35,929 nucleotides of DNA, taken from NCBI GenBank assembly GCA_946479255.1, contig CAMLFK010000019.1, forward strand, positions 1 to 35,929. The letters are read 5' to 3'. This document shows positions 24,110-33,906 of this stretch, in pieces. Each line of letters begins with the position of its first letter. The first letter of the stretch is position 1. A program made the translations under genes and the position numbers. The notes under the pieces were generated by a model, which saw only the letters and a list, made by a program, of their open reading frames with translations, searched no databases and was not told where the DNA came from. This stretch comes from an uncultured Oxalobacteraceae bacterium. Lineage in GTDB: Bacteria; Pseudomonadota; Gammaproteobacteria; Burkholderiales; Burkholderiaceae.

Positions 24110-24138
24110 CATTATCATTATTGACAACAGTGATAATG
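24110..24138. promoter_or_regulatory. Fur-like GATAAT repeats upstream of M16 protease
   Basis: CATTATC (24110-24116) and GATAATG (24132-24138) form an inverted pair around a TTGACA (24121-24126). Further GATAAT copies lie at about 24164 and 24175. The hexamer GATAAT and its complement are the building blocks of Fur boxes, so iron control of the protease, or of the divergent barrel gene, is plausible. The spacing does not match a perfect 19-bp Fur box. Confidence 0.4.
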
Positions 24139-24203
24139 ATACATGTGCCGTGCGATCCACTCAGATAATAATCACGATAATTCACGCCTCCTGAAAGAGA
24201 TAC

Positions 24204-26966
24204 ATGCCATCCACACCGTTCCGCTATACCGCCATGGCTGGCGCGCTGCTGTGCGCGCTGCCGCTGCTCGCCACCGCCGCAGCCGCCACCACCCCGGCGC
24301 TGCCCAAAGGCGTTACCCAGGGCCCGTCGGTCGAAGGCATCACCGAATACCGCCTGCCCAACGGCCTCACGGTGCTGCTGTTTCCCGATGCCTCCAAGCC
24401 CACCATCACGGTCAACATGACTTACCTGGTCGGCTCGCGCCACGAAAACTACGGCGAGAGCGGCATGGCCCACCTGCTTGAACACCTGCTGTTCAAAGGC
24501 GCGCCCGGATACACCGACATCACCAAGCAGTTTGCCGCGCGCGGCATGCGCTTTAACGGCACCACCAGTGTGGACCGCACCAACTACTTCCAGTCCTTCA
24601 AGGCCGACGAGGCCAACCTCAAGTGGTCGATCGGGATGGAAGCGGCGCGCATGACCAAATCCTTCGTCGCCAAAAAAGATCTCGATTCCGAAATGACGGT
24701 CGTGCGCAACGAGTTCGAATCGGGCGAGAACAATCCCGGCAATGTGCTGTTCAAGACGCTCAACAATGTCGCCTTCGACTGGCAGGGTTCGGGCCGTTCC
24801 ACCATCGGCAACCGCAGCGACATCGAGAACGTCCGCATCGAAAACCTGCAGGCCTTCTATCGCACCTACTACCAGCCCGACAATGCGGTGCTGCTGGTGG
24901 CCGGCAAGTTCGACCCGGCCAAAACGCTCGGCATGATCAGCCAGTCGTTCGCCGCCATCCCCAAGCCCAAACGCAGCCTGCCGGTGTTCTGGACCGTGGA
25001 GCCTGCACAGGACGGCGAGCGCAGCTTCACCGTGCGCCGAAAGGGCGACTATCAGATGGTCTTCCTCGGCTATAAGAGCCCGAGCGCGCTGCATGCCGAC
25101 CGTCCCGCCTTGAGCGTGCTGGCCGGGATCCTGGGCGACATGCCGAACGGCCGCCTGCACAAGCAGCTGGTTGCCAGCGGCAAGGCGGTGCAGGTATTCG
25201 CCTTCGGGATGAGTGCTTATTCGCCGGGCTTGCAGGTACTGGGCGCGGTCGTCAAGAAGGACGAGCCGATCGAACCGGTGCGCGACGCCCTGATCGAAGC
25301 GGCCGAAAGCTTCACCAAGGCCGCGCCAAGCGCGGAGGAAGTCACTCGCATCCAGCGCAATGCCGCCAACGACATCGAGAACGTCCTCAACGACCATGAG
25401 CGCATCGGCGTGGCCCTGTCCGAAGCGATCGCCCTGGGCGACTGGCGCCTGTTCTTCTACCAGCGCGACGAGCTGGCCAAGGTGACACCTGAGCAGGTGG
25501 CCGGCGCCGCATCGCGCTACTTCAAGCGCAGCAACCGCGTGGTCGGCAATTTCCTGCCCGACGACCAGCCCGAGCGCGTGCAGATTGCCGCCGCCCCCAC
25601 CGCATCAAGCATCCTGCAAGGCTATGAAGGCAAGGCCGCGCTGCGGGCCGGCGAAGACTTCGCGCCGACCACCGACAACATCGACGCGCGCACCCAGCAC
25701 ACTACCATCGGCGGCCTGAAGGTCGCGCTGCTGCCCAAGCAGACCCGCGGCGCCACCGTCTCGGTGCGCCTGGCGCTGCACTGGGGCGATCGCAACAGCC
25801 TGTCCGGCAAGCGCTCGGTCGGCAATCTGGCCGACGGCATGCTCACGCGCGGCACCAGCCGCTTTACCCGCCAGCAGCTGGCCGACGAAATGCAGAAGCT
25901 GAAAATCTCCGGCGGCATCTACAGCTTCCAGACCACCCGCGAACACCTGCCGGCCGCACTGCGCCTGGTGGGCCACATCCTCAAGGAGCCGTCGTTCCCC
26001 GCAGCTGAACTCGAAGAGCTGCGCAAGCTGATGATCGTCAGCGCCGAAGCAGGGCGCAGCGAGCCGGGCGCGGTAGCCGCGCGTGCCAAGGAACTGCACT
26101 TCAATAAGTACCCCAAGGACGACGTGCGCGCCGCCACCACCATCGACGAAGACATCGAGGGCTACAAGGCCGTCACGCTGGCCGAGGTGCAAGCCTACCA
26201 CCGCGACTTCTACGGCGCCTCGCAAGGCGAGATGGCGATCGTCGGCGATTTCGATCCGGCCGAAGCGAGCAAGGTCACCCAGGAAGTGTTTGGGGAATGG
26301 AAGAGCCGCGCGCCGTACCAGCGCATGCCCGCCGAGAACTTCGCCGCCGAAGCCAAGAGCGAGACCCTGAACATTCCGGATAAAGAGAACGCTGTCTACA
26401 GCGCCCGTGTCAATATGGACCTGCGCACCGACGATCCCGACTACCCGGCGCTGTGTATGGCCAATTTCATCTTCGGCCAGAGCGGCCTGAAGTCGCGCCT
26501 GATGGACCGCGTTCGCCAGAAGGATGGCCTGTCGTATGGCGCCGGATCAGGCATCTGGGTGTCGGACCTGGACCGCACGGCCAACTTCAGCATCAATGCC
26601 ATCGCCGCGCCACAGAACCTGGCGAAGATCGATGCGGCCGTGCGCGAAGAACTGGCACGCGCCATCAAGAGTGGCTTCACCGCCGAGGAAGTCAATGATG
26701 CGCGCAAGGGCATCCTCGAACTGGCGGTACAGTACCGCTCGCAGGACAACTACGTTGCCGGCCACTGGACAGATAGCCTTTATCTCAAGCGCAGCTTCGC
26801 CTGGGACAAGGCGATCGAAGAGAAGATCGCCAAGCTGACTCCGGCGCAGGTCAGCGCGGCCTTTGCCAAAGCGGTTGATCCTGCTGCGATGTCGGTGTTT
26901 ATGGCGGGGGATACGGCCAAGGCGGCTGGTGGTGGTGCCAAGGCCGCCGGCAGCCCAGCGCCGTAA
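24204..26966 (+). CDS. M16 family zinc peptidase, two-domain, periplasmic
   Basis: The 920-residue protein is of the insulinase/pitrilysin family. The N-terminal signal peptide (about 1-28) places it in the periplasm or outside. The zinc motif HxxEH is H90-LL-E93-H94 in MAHLLEHLLFKG, with the distal Glu ligand in the VVRNEFESGENN helix at about residues 165-175. The first M16 half is about residues 45-440. The second half (about 480-890) has the inactive partner domain with the conserved RMDRVRQ-like LMDRVRQKDGLSYG. The length and two-repeat single-chain layout match PqqL/FusC-like and other M16B proteins. It may degrade imported or host peptides. Fur-like sequences upstream would fit an iron-linked role, which is inference. 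Confidence 0.92.
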   Translation: MPSTPFRYTAMAGALLCALPLLATAAAATTPALPKGVTQGPSVEGITEYRLPNGLTVLLFPDASKPTITVNMTYLVGSRHENYGESGMAHLLEHLLFKGAPGYTDITKQFAARGMRFNGTTSVDRTNYFQSFKADEANLKWSIGMEAARMTKSFVAKKDLDSEMTVVRNEFESGENNPGNVLFKTLNNVAFDWQGSGRSTIGNRSDIENVRIENLQAFYRTYYQPDNAVLLVAGKFDPAKTLGMISQSFAAIPKPKRSLPVFWTVEPAQDGERSFTVRRKGDYQMVFLGYKSPSALHADRPALSVLAGILGDMPNGRLHKQLVASGKAVQVFAFGMSAYSPGLQVLGAVVKKDEPIEPVRDALIEAAESFTKAAPSAEEVTRIQRNAANDIENVLNDHERIGVALSEAIALGDWRLFFYQRDELAKVTPEQVAGAASRYFKRSNRVVGNFLPDDQPERVQIAAAPTASSILQGYEGKAALRAGEDFAPTTDNIDARTQHTTIGGLKVALLPKQTRGATVSVRLALHWGDRNSLSGKRSVGNLADGMLTRGTSRFTRQQLADEMQKLKISGGIYSFQTTREHLPAALRLVGHILKEPSFPAAELEELRKLMIVSAEAGRSEPGAVAARAKELHFNKYPKDDVRAATTIDEDIEGYKAVTLAEVQAYHRDFYGASQGEMAIVGDFDPAEASKVTQEVFGEWKSRAPYQRMPAENFAAEAKSETLNIPDKENAVYSARVNMDLRTDDPDYPALCMANFIFGQSGLKSRLMDRVRQKDGLSYGAGSGIWVSDLDRTANFSINAIAAPQNLAKIDAAVREELARAIKSGFTAEEVNDARKGILELAVQYRSQDNYVAGHWTDSLYLKRSFAWDKAIEEKIAKLTPAQVSAAFAKAVDPAAMSVFMAGDTAKAAGGGAKAAGSPAP

Positions 26967-26983
26967 CCCGTAACCTTTAGTTC

Positions 26984-27005
26984 GTCGTCCCCGCGGGAAC
27001 GACGT
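26984..27005. repeat. Near-palindrome between convergent genes
   Basis: CGTCGTCCCCG followed by CGGGAACGACG forms an 11-bp stem with one G-T pair, in the 41-base gap between the convergent M16 and MFS genes. It resembles the hairpin after rbfA. It has no clear T-run; a role as a weak bidirectional terminator is possible. Confidence 0.4.
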
Positions 27006-27007
27006 TC

Positions 27008-28315
27008 TCACTTAAGCGGGGAATGATTAGCCAGTGGTTGCGTGCGTATCAGGCAGGCCACACACAGCAGCGAAAACACCGCTGCGCTCAGCAATGTGAG
27101 CCGGTAGTGATGCCCCGACCAGTCCAGCACCGGCCCTTGCAGGCTGCTGACCAGGATGCTGGCGCCGGCCACCATCAAATCCTTGGTGGAGTTGTACTGC
27201 ACGAACTGGGCCTTGGGGAACAGCGCCATGGGCATCGATGCCGCCGCCGTCCACCAGGCGCCTGAAATGATCAGGTGCGCCATGTAGAACAGGCGAAAGC
27301 CGGCCTCGTCGTCAATCCCCATGAAGCCCGCCGTGGCCACTGCCACATACGCCGCCATCACGGTGGCCGACACCCGCACCGCGCCCACCCGGTCCACCAG
27401 CCATCCGACCCCGAACGCGATCACCATCGACACGGCATAGCCGTACGCCGTCATGCTCCCCAGCGAGGCTTTGGAAATCCCGGCAGCCTGGGCGTAATAC
27501 TGGTAGAAGGTATTGAACGGGCTGAAGGTGACCGAGGCCAGCATGAAGGCGGCGAACGCCCACAAGTAGCGGCGCTGGCCGAAGCATTCGAGCACGTGGG
27601 CGCGCGGCACCAGGTAGGTATGGCTGCGCGCACCAGGCGGCGCGCTTGGGGTCGGCGCTTCGCGGATCATCCAGCACATCAGCACCACCGGCAGGCCGAA
27701 CAGTACACCCACGCCCAGCAGGATCTCGAACAGGTAATGATCAAGCAGCGCAAACACCCAGCTGTTGAAGGCGATGCCGACCGACAGTCCGACCACCCGC
27801 AGGCAGGCATAGAAACGGCCCAGCAGGTGGCCGGGCATGACGTCGTTGATCAGGCCCGTGAACAGGGCGGCGGTGGTCGCCGCCGCGCATTCGAAGGTGG
27901 TCCAGAACAGCGCGAACCAGCCCAGGTTGCAGGCCTGCGGGCCGGGCGAGTGCGCGCCCAGCAGCTGGTGCGTGGCTTGCCCCAGCATGGGCGAACAGGC
28001 CAGGCCGATCATGGCGGCCGCGCCTACGGGCGCGCTCACCAGCAGGAAGGGGCGGCGCCGTCCATGGCGGCTGCGGTAGTGGTCCGAGTGGTAGCCTACA
28101 AAAGGCACCAGCAGCACCGACAGCAGCGCCGGCACGGTCGACAGCAGCACCGAGGTGAGGGTGTCGGAGGCGCCGTTCACGCGTAGCAGTTCGAGGCCGG
28201 CCGGCAGGGCAGAGCGTTCGCGGATGGCCAGGCCCAGGTCGCCGATCAGCAGCCAGAAGAACAGCGCCAGCAATCCGGTCGCCGCGACGGGCAGGATGGC
28301 GGCGCGCCGCTCCAT
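27008..28315 (-). CDS. MFS sugar transporter (SLC45/sucrose-symporter-like)
   Basis: The 435-residue inner-membrane protein has about 12 hydrophobic segments. The loop between TM2 and TM3 has GYHSDHYRSRHGRRRPF, the form seen in sucrose/SLC45-type sugar-proton symporters (G..SD....R.GRRRP). A long polar central loop (about residues 225-250) separates the halves. It begins one base after the stop of the LacI-type regulator, so the two form an operon. Divergent from them is a TonB-dependent receptor with glycoside-degrading genes. It probably takes up the mono- or disaccharide products of that locus; the exact sugar is not determined. Confidence 0.85.
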   Translation of the reverse strand: MERRAAILPVAATGLLALFFWLLIGDLGLAIRERSALPAGLELLRVNGASDTLTSVLLSTVPALLSVLLVPFVGYHSDHYRSRHGRRRPFLLVSAPVGAAAMIGLACSPMLGQATHQLLGAHSPGPQACNLGWFALFWTTFECAAATTAALFTGLINDVMPGHLLGRFYACLRVVGLSVGIAFNSWVFALLDHYLFEILLGVGVLFGLPVVLMCWMIREAPTPSAPPGARSHTYLVPRAHVLECFGQRRYLWAFAAFMLASVTFSPFNTFYQYYAQAAGISKASLGSMTAYGYAVSMVIAFGVGWLVDRVGAVRVSATVMAAYVAVATAGFMGIDDEAGFRLFYMAHLIISGAWWTAAASMPMALFPKAQFVQYNSTKDLMVAGASILVSSLQGPVLDWSGHHYRLTLLSAAVFSLLCVACLIRTQPLANHSPLK

Positions 28316-28316
28316 C

Positions 28317-29339
28317 TTACTTGGCGTCGCTGCGCACAGGTGCGGTGGAGTCGCGGATCATCAGCTCCATCGGGAAGGCGATCTTGGCGGGCTTGATCTC
28401 GGCCCCCTCGATCTGCGCGATCACCTCGTCGACCGCGCGCGCGGCCATCGCCATATAGGGCTGGCGCATGGTGGTCAGCTTGGGGAACACGTAGCTGGAG
28501 GTCGGGATGTCGTCGAAGCCGATCACCGAAATGTCGGCCGGGACCCGCAGGCCCTTGCTGCTGACCGCGTCGATGGCGCCGAAGGCCATCTCGTCGTTGG
28601 CCGCGAAAATCGCCGTGGGCGGCTCGCTCATCGCCAGCAACTGTTCGGTGGCCGAGTAGCCGCTGGTCTGGGTGAAGGCGCCTTGCACGCAGAGTGCCTC
28701 GTCGAAGCCGATGCCGGCTCCCGCCAGGGCCTCCACATAACCCTTCTGCCGTTCGGCGCTCTGGCCGGTGCCGGCGGTGCCGGCAATGAAGCCGATGCGC
28801 CGGTGGCCGAGCGCAATCAGGTGTTCGACGGCGATGCGGGAGCCGATGCGGTTTTCCACGGCCACCACCGGCACGTGCATGGTGCGCGCCTCGAAGTTGA
28901 CCAGCACGCAGGGGAAGCGCTGCTGGTCGATGGTTTCCAGGTAGCGGTCGTTAAAGCTTGGCAGCAGCACCAGCACGCCGTCGCAGAGTTTGCTGAGCAT
29001 GTCGCAGGTCTGGGCGCGCTCGGGCCGGTCGAAACGCTCGGCATTGAAGACGATCAGGTCGTAGCCTTTGGGCCGGGCGTCGGCGCTGATGGTGCGGATG
29101 ATTTCGTGCAGCACCACTGAACCGTAATTGTTCACAAACACGCCGATCAGCTTGCTCTTGTCGCCGCGCATGCGGCGTGCCAGCATATCAGGGGTGTAGT
29201 TCAGGCTGGCCGCGGCTTCCATGATGCGCGCGCGCGCCGCTTCGGAGACGTAGCCGACCCCGCGGATGGCGCGCGAGGCGGTAATAGGGGAGACCCCGGC
29301 GAGTTTGGCGACCTCACTTAGTTTGCTGGCTTTACGCAT
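28317..29339 (-). CDS. LacI-family transcriptional regulator
   Basis: The 340-residue repressor-type regulator has an N-terminal helix-turn-helix (about 6-27, [21 protein letters not shown]) and the hinge helix ([12 protein letters not shown]). A periplasmic-binding-protein-like sensor domain follows ([18 protein letters not shown] to [25 protein letters not shown]). The start at 29339 has GGAAGAA upstream; a longer frame to 29450 would run through operator 1 and has no fitting RBS. It is expected to bind the two palindromes between it and the TonB receptor, and to be relieved by a sugar ligand. It precedes the MFS gene with a one-base gap. Confidence 0.94.
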   Translation of the reverse strand: MRKASKLSEVAKLAGVSPITASRAIRGVGYVSEAARARIMEAAASLNYTPDMLARRMRGDKSKLIGVFVNNYGSVVLHEIIRTISADARPKGYDLIVFNAERFDRPERAQTCDMLSKLCDGVLVLLPSFNDRYLETIDQQRFPCVLVNFEARTMHVPVVAVENRIGSRIAVEHLIALGHRRIGFIAGTAGTGQSAERQKGYVEALAGAGIGFDEALCVQGAFTQTSGYSATEQLLAMSEPPTAIFAANDEMAFGAIDAVSSKGLRVPADISVIGFDDIPTSSYVFPKLTTMRQPYMAMAARAVDEVIAQIEGAEIKPAKIAFPMELMIRDSTAPVRSDAK

Positions 29340-29431
29340 GCTTCTTCCAATTTTTCGATAGCGCCGATTGTAGTGCTTCGCGGCAAACGCCGGGTCATCA
29401 TTCCCATCTAAAAAAGCATGAAAAAGCAACC

Positions 29432-29449
29432 TGTGGTCACGATACCACA
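29432..29449. promoter_or_regulatory. Candidate LacI-family operator 1
   Basis: TGTGGTCACGATACCACA is an 18-bp palindrome with a 6-bp perfect arm and central CG, as in LacI-family operators. It lies 93 bases upstream of the lacI-type gene and 174 upstream of the TonB receptor gene. Confidence 0.65.
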
Positions 29450-29552
29450 TTCACTCAAAATATTTGTTAGTTAAGTTTATTCTTTCAATTCAACCGCTTG
29501 CGTAACATCGCGGCATTTTTCCACGGCGATGCACGTTGCATTTCAAAAATAC

Positions 29553-29570
29553 CGTGGTAACGTGACCACA
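29553..29570. promoter_or_regulatory. Candidate LacI-family operator 2
   Basis: CGTGGTAACGTGACCACA is, on the opposite strand, TGTGGTCACGTTACCACG, matching operator 1 at 16 of 18 bases. It lies 53 bases upstream of the receptor ATG and may cover its core promoter (TTGCAT at 29536, weak -10 TAACGT at 29558). The two centres are 121 bases apart. Confidence 0.65.
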
Positions 29571-29622
29571 TGCCTGGAGTTGGGAGACGGTCAGGCTTTG
29601 TTGTTCCACCACGGAGAGACGC

Positions 29623-32487
29623 ATGAAAAAGAAAATCTTGGCGACACTGTTGCCACTGGCCCTGGCCGCCGCCTACAGCGCACCCGCCACCGCCCAGGAA
29701 ACCCCAGCCGCGCCGGCACCTGCCGACAGCGCCACCCCCGCAGCGGCCGAGCCGCCCACTACCACCGTCGTCGTGACGGGCTTCCGTTCCAGCCTGCAGA
29801 AGGCGCTTAATCTCAAGCAGCAGGCCATCGGCGTGCGCGATTCGATCGTGGCCGAAGACATCGGCAAGTTCCCGGAAGCGAACGTGGCCGAATCGCTGCA
29901 GCGCGTGCCGGGCGTGATCCTGAACCGCGACGAAAGCTCCGGCGAAGGCCAGCGCATCTCGATCCGCGGCCTGCCGACCGAGTACTCGGTCACCACCCTG
30001 AACGGCGCACCGGTCAACACCACTTCGACCAGCACCATCGGCAGCGCCGCGCGCGGTTTCAACTACGACGTGTTCGCCTCCGAACTGTTTGGCCGCATCG
30101 ACTTCTACAAGTCGCCGCTGGCCGAATTGACCGAAGGTGGCCTGGGCGGTGTGGTCGACCTGCAGTCGCCGCGCCCCTTCGACAATCCGAAGCGCACCAT
30201 CCGCTACGCGCTGACCGGGTCGTACAACACCATGTCCAAGAAGGCCGATCCGAGCGGCTTCGCGCTGTACTCCAACACCTGGGGTAATCTGGGCCTGCTG
30301 ATCGGCGCCTCGCACTCGTCGAGCGTGAACAACCGCTCCGGCTTCGAAGCCACCGGCGGCTATAACAGCTCCGCGCGCGGCAGCCAAAACCCGGTCAAGG
30401 GTAACTTCGCCGTCGCGCTGGACTACGATTCGCCGCGCACCAACCTGTCCGGCTACACCCGCGACCAGATCGACAATGCGCTGCTGCCGCGTATCTATCG
30501 CTTCTACGGTTCGTCCAACGAGCGTACCCGTGACGGCCTGGTTACGTCCCTGCAGTACAAGACCCCGACCCTGAACCTCAGCTTCGATACCATGTACTCG
30601 AAGCTGGAGAACTCACGCGATGAGCTCTACTACGGCATCCTGATCCGCAACAGCCGCACCACCAACCGCAGCGCGCCGGCCGGCCAGAACGGCAACAACG
30701 GCCTGATTCCGCTCAACGTCAAGATCGACCCATCCTCGAACCTGTTGACCGGCACCTTCGGCAACACCTCGTACAGCAGCGGCGTCACCTATGCGGAAGA
30801 CGAGACCGAGTTCGGCTACGGCGCGCTCAACGCGCAGTGGAAAGCCACCGACAAGTTGACCCTCACCGCCCAGGCCAGCAGCAACCAGAGCAAGGCGCTG
30901 AGCTACCAGTCGACCCTGTCGGGCCAGATCTTCGGCGTCGATTCGACCATCGACTACGGCAGCGACCATGTGTACCCAGCGATGTCTTCGACCGTCGATT
31001 ACACCAACCCGGCCAATTTCGCCGGCTTCGGTATCGGCACCGGCCTGACCCGCGAAACCGACAAGGGCAAGCAGGGCCGCCTGATCGCCGACTACGATTA
31101 CGACCTGCCGTCCGAGTGGAAAGGCAAGCTGCGCGGCGGCGTGGTGTACGTGGAAACCACCAAGGACATCAACAAGCGCAACGGCGGCGCCGGCATGACC
31201 ACCAAGCTGAATGGCCTGGGTAATGCCGGCCTGCGCAGCGGCATGACCGCCGACCTGCCGATCGATAAGCTCGACATGGGCGCCGGCTGGCCTAAGCGTT
31301 TCGGCACCTTCTCGCGCGACTACGTGTTCTCGACCTTCGATCCGCTGGCCTTCAACGACGAAGCCTCCTTCACCCCGGCGCAGAGCTTCTCGGCCACTGA
31401 AAAAGTCACCACCGCCTTCGTGCAGTCCGACTTCAAGGGCGAGCTGCTGGGACACGGAGTACGCCTGAACGCCGGCGTGCGCTACTCCAAGACCGACCTG
31501 GGCATCGACAACTTCAAGAAAACCGGCACCGGCGGCGCCTACCTGCCGAACGAAGAGTCGGGCTCGTACAGCAACGTGCTGCCATCGATCAGCGCCGCGG
31601 TCGACGTGACCGAAGACCTGATCTGGCGCGCCTCGTTCGGCAAAACCATCAGCCGTGCATCGCTGTCGATCATCGCCGCGCAGACCGTCATTCCTAACCC
31701 GTTCGACAACGGCGCCACCGCCGGCAACCCGAACCTGCGTCCGCAGCAGTCGAAGAACTTCGACACCGGCCTGGAATGGTATTTCCAGACTGGCAGCATG
31801 ATCTCGGCCGCGTACTTCAAGAAGGACCTGACCGACGCCACCGTATCCTCCACCACCAACACCACCTTCGGTGCACTGGGCCTGCCTGAGACCTCGCTCG
31901 GCGCGATCTTCCACAACACCCAGGGCCGTATCGACCCGAACCTGCCGATGGTGCTGCGCACCTTCAGCAACGCCGGCGAGCAGACCCTGAAAGGCTACGA
32001 GCTGGCTTACCAGCAGGCCTTCACCTTCCTGCCGGAGCCGTTCAAGGGCTTGGGCGCACTGGCCAGCTACACCCACATCGACCCGTTCAACAGCGCCACG
32101 TGGGTGACCAACGCCGGCCGCGAAGTGGAAGTGAACTCGGTACCGAAGTACGCCTACAGCGTCACCACTTACTACGAGAAGGACAAGCTGGCAATGCGCC
32201 TGTCGTACAACTACAAGGGCCGCTCGCTGCACGGCGACAACCCGCGTAACAATGGCGATGACTTGATCCGCTGGCGCGCGGCCCGTGGCTACCTGGACGG
32301 TAACATCAGCTACAAGCTCACCGAGAACCTTGAGCTGCGCCTGGATGCCCTGAACCTGTCCAACACCCTGGCCTACGACTACTTCGAAGACGCCACCGGC
32401 CAGTTCGGCAGCGGCAAGAAGACCCGGATGGACTACGCCAAGTACGACGGCCGCACCATCAAGATCGGCATCCGCGGCAAGCTGTAA
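29623..32487 (+). CDS. TonB-dependent receptor (Xanthomonas/Caulobacter carbohydrate type)
   Basis: The 954-residue outer-membrane receptor imports oligosaccharides using energy from TonB-ExbBD. It has a signal peptide (1-25, ending PATAQE), a low-complexity Ala/Pro stretch, a TonB-box-like TTTVVVTGF and then the plug domain (about 50-190). The plug has the block SIVAEDIGKFPEANVAESLQ and RVPGV, typical of the TonB-Xanth-Caul subfamily, and the SIRGLPTEY motif. A 22-stranded barrel follows to the C-terminal TIKIGIRGKL. It heads a plus-strand operon with a lyase-like lipoprotein (32-base gap) and GH105. Two candidate LacI operators precede it. Confidence 0.95.
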   Translation: MKKKILATLLPLALAAAYSAPATAQETPAAPAPADSATPAAAEPPTTTVVVTGFRSSLQKALNLKQQAIGVRDSIVAEDIGKFPEANVAESLQRVPGVILNRDESSGEGQRISIRGLPTEYSVTTLNGAPVNTTSTSTIGSAARGFNYDVFASELFGRIDFYKSPLAELTEGGLGGVVDLQSPRPFDNPKRTIRYALTGSYNTMSKKADPSGFALYSNTWGNLGLLIGASHSSSVNNRSGFEATGGYNSSARGSQNPVKGNFAVALDYDSPRTNLSGYTRDQIDNALLPRIYRFYGSSNERTRDGLVTSLQYKTPTLNLSFDTMYSKLENSRDELYYGILIRNSRTTNRSAPAGQNGNNGLIPLNVKIDPSSNLLTGTFGNTSYSSGVTYAEDETEFGYGALNAQWKATDKLTLTAQASSNQSKALSYQSTLSGQIFGVDSTIDYGSDHVYPAMSSTVDYTNPANFAGFGIGTGLTRETDKGKQGRLIADYDYDLPSEWKGKLRGGVVYVETTKDINKRNGGAGMTTKLNGLGNAGLRSGMTADLPIDKLDMGAGWPKRFGTFSRDYVFSTFDPLAFNDEASFTPAQSFSATEKVTTAFVQSDFKGELLGHGVRLNAGVRYSKTDLGIDNFKKTGTGGAYLPNEESGSYSNVLPSISAAVDVTEDLIWRASFGKTISRASLSIIAAQTVIPNPFDNGATAGNPNLRPQQSKNFDTGLEWYFQTGSMISAAYFKKDLTDATVSSTTNTTFGALGLPETSLGAIFHNTQGRIDPNLPMVLRTFSNAGEQTLKGYELAYQQAFTFLPEPFKGLGALASYTHIDPFNSATWVTNAGREVEVNSVPKYAYSVTTYYEKDKLAMRLSYNYKGRSLHGDNPRNNGDDLIRWRAARGYLDGNISYKLTENLELRLDALNLSNTLAYDYFEDATGQFGSGKKTRMDYAKYDGRTIKIGIRGKL

Positions 32488-32519
32488 GATTGCGGACCTT
32501 TCTTTCGGATACCACCTCT

Positions 32520-33878
32520 ATGCAAATAGCCAACCGCAGCTTCACCAGCGCCGCCATGATCCTGTTGGCGCTGTTCGCCGGCGGCTGCGCCACCCACGCC
32601 AGCCAAAGCGCGGGTGGCGCGGTGAGCGTCGTCGACGTTGCGGATGGCTGGGCGCGCAACTCCGTCAATGCGGTGGTGTTCCGGAAGAATTCACTGGTCT
32701 CGCACGGCGACACGCAATTCATCGCGTTTTACGACAAGGACGCTTACGTCGTGCTGGGCAAGCGCGCCCTGGGTTCCGCCAAATGGGAGCTCAAGCGCAC
32801 TCAGTACAAGGGCAATGCCCGCGACGCCCATAACAGCATCAGCATCATGGTCGATGGTGCAGGCTACCTGCACATGGCCTGGGATCACCACAACCACAGC
32901 CTGCGCTATGTGCGCGGCACCGCGCCGGGATCGCTGGAGCTGAGCGAGAAAGGCCCGATGCTGGGCAAGGACGAAAACTCGGTGTCCTATCCCGAGTTCT
33001 ACCGCCTTCCGGACGGGAACCTGCTGTTCTTTTACCGGAACGGCGCCTCCGGCCAGGGCAACCTGGTCATGAACCGCTACGACACCGGCAGTGGCAAGTG
33101 GACCCGCCTGCACAATAACCTGATCAGCGGAGAAGGGCAGCGCAACGCCTACTGGCAAGCCTTCCTCGACCACCAGGGCACGATTCACGTGTCGTGGGTG
33201 TGGCGCGAGTCGCCCGACGTGGCCAGCAACCACGATCTGGCCTACGCCCGCTCGCGCGACGGTGGCCAGACCTGGGAAAGCACCGAAGGCAAACCGTACA
33301 CGCTGCCGATCACCGCGGCCAGCGCCGAATACGCGGCGCGCATCCCGCAAAAGAGTGAACTGATCAACCAGACCTCGATGTCGGCCGACCGCGCCGGCAA
33401 TCCCTACATCGCGTCGTACTGGCGCGTGGCCGGCTCCAATGTGCCGCAGTACCACGTGGTGTACCAGAGCGAAGGCGCCTGGCACCAGCTCGACCTGAAT
33501 TTTCGCAGCACCACGTTTTCCCTGAGCGGGCAGGGCACCAAGGCGATACCGATCGCCCGCCCGCAAATCATGATTAGCCTGCAAGATAACGGCGTACAGA
33601 AGGACAGCCCATCGGGCCTCTTGATCTTCCGCGACGCTGAGCGCGGCAGCAAGGTCTCGGTGGTGCAGATCGACGATTTCAAGCAAGCCAAATGGTCGGT
33701 GCGCGACATCGGCACCGCGAGCGCGGGTGCCTGGGAACCGAGTTTCGACACTGAGCTGTGGAGCCGCACCGGCCAGCTCAACCTGTTCCTGCAGAACGTC
33801 CGGCAGGTGGACGGCGAAGGCACGGCCGATGTGCCGCCGACGCCGGTCCAGGTGCTGCAATGGACACCAAGCTTCTGA
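32520..33878 (+). CDS. BNR_4-type beta-propeller lipoprotein, probable polysaccharide lyase
   Basis: The 452-residue product has a lipoprotein signal peptide (ALFAGGC, Cys23). The rest is a BNR-repeat/sialidase-like seven-bladed propeller of the BNR_4 type: ARDAHNSISIMVDGAGYLHMA, WDHHNHSLRYVRG, SVSYPEFYRLPDGNLLFFYRNG, WVWRESPDVASNHDLAYARSRDGGQTW. This fold and pattern are shared by ulvan lyases (PL24, PL25) and, as I recall, by rhamnose-glucuronate lyases (PL27). These use His and Tyr to abstract and donate protons. His104, His123/124/126, Tyr157 and Arg173 are candidate active-site residues. The start at 32520 gives a clean signal peptide. A GH105 gene follows, as expected for a lyase that leaves an unsaturated uronate. 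The exact substrate is inference. Confidence 0.75.
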   Translation: MQIANRSFTSAAMILLALFAGGCATHASQSAGGAVSVVDVADGWARNSVNAVVFRKNSLVSHGDTQFIAFYDKDAYVVLGKRALGSAKWELKRTQYKGNARDAHNSISIMVDGAGYLHMAWDHHNHSLRYVRGTAPGSLELSEKGPMLGKDENSVSYPEFYRLPDGNLLFFYRNGASGQGNLVMNRYDTGSGKWTRLHNNLISGEGQRNAYWQAFLDHQGTIHVSWVWRESPDVASNHDLAYARSRDGGQTWESTEGKPYTLPITAASAEYAARIPQKSELINQTSMSADRAGNPYIASYWRVAGSNVPQYHVVYQSEGAWHQLDLNFRSTTFSLSGQGTKAIPIARPQIMISLQDNGVQKDSPSGLLIFRDAERGSKVSVVQIDDFKQAKWSVRDIGTASAGAWEPSFDTELWSRTGQLNLFLQNVRQVDGEGTADVPPTPVQVLQWTPSF

Positions 33879-33906
33879 CCCTATAGACCCTTAGGACACT
33901 CACACG

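Noticed and set aside
30613..32232. Minus-strand frame antisense to the TonB receptor
   Set aside because: Shadow of a strongly biased coding region; no start signal or domain.
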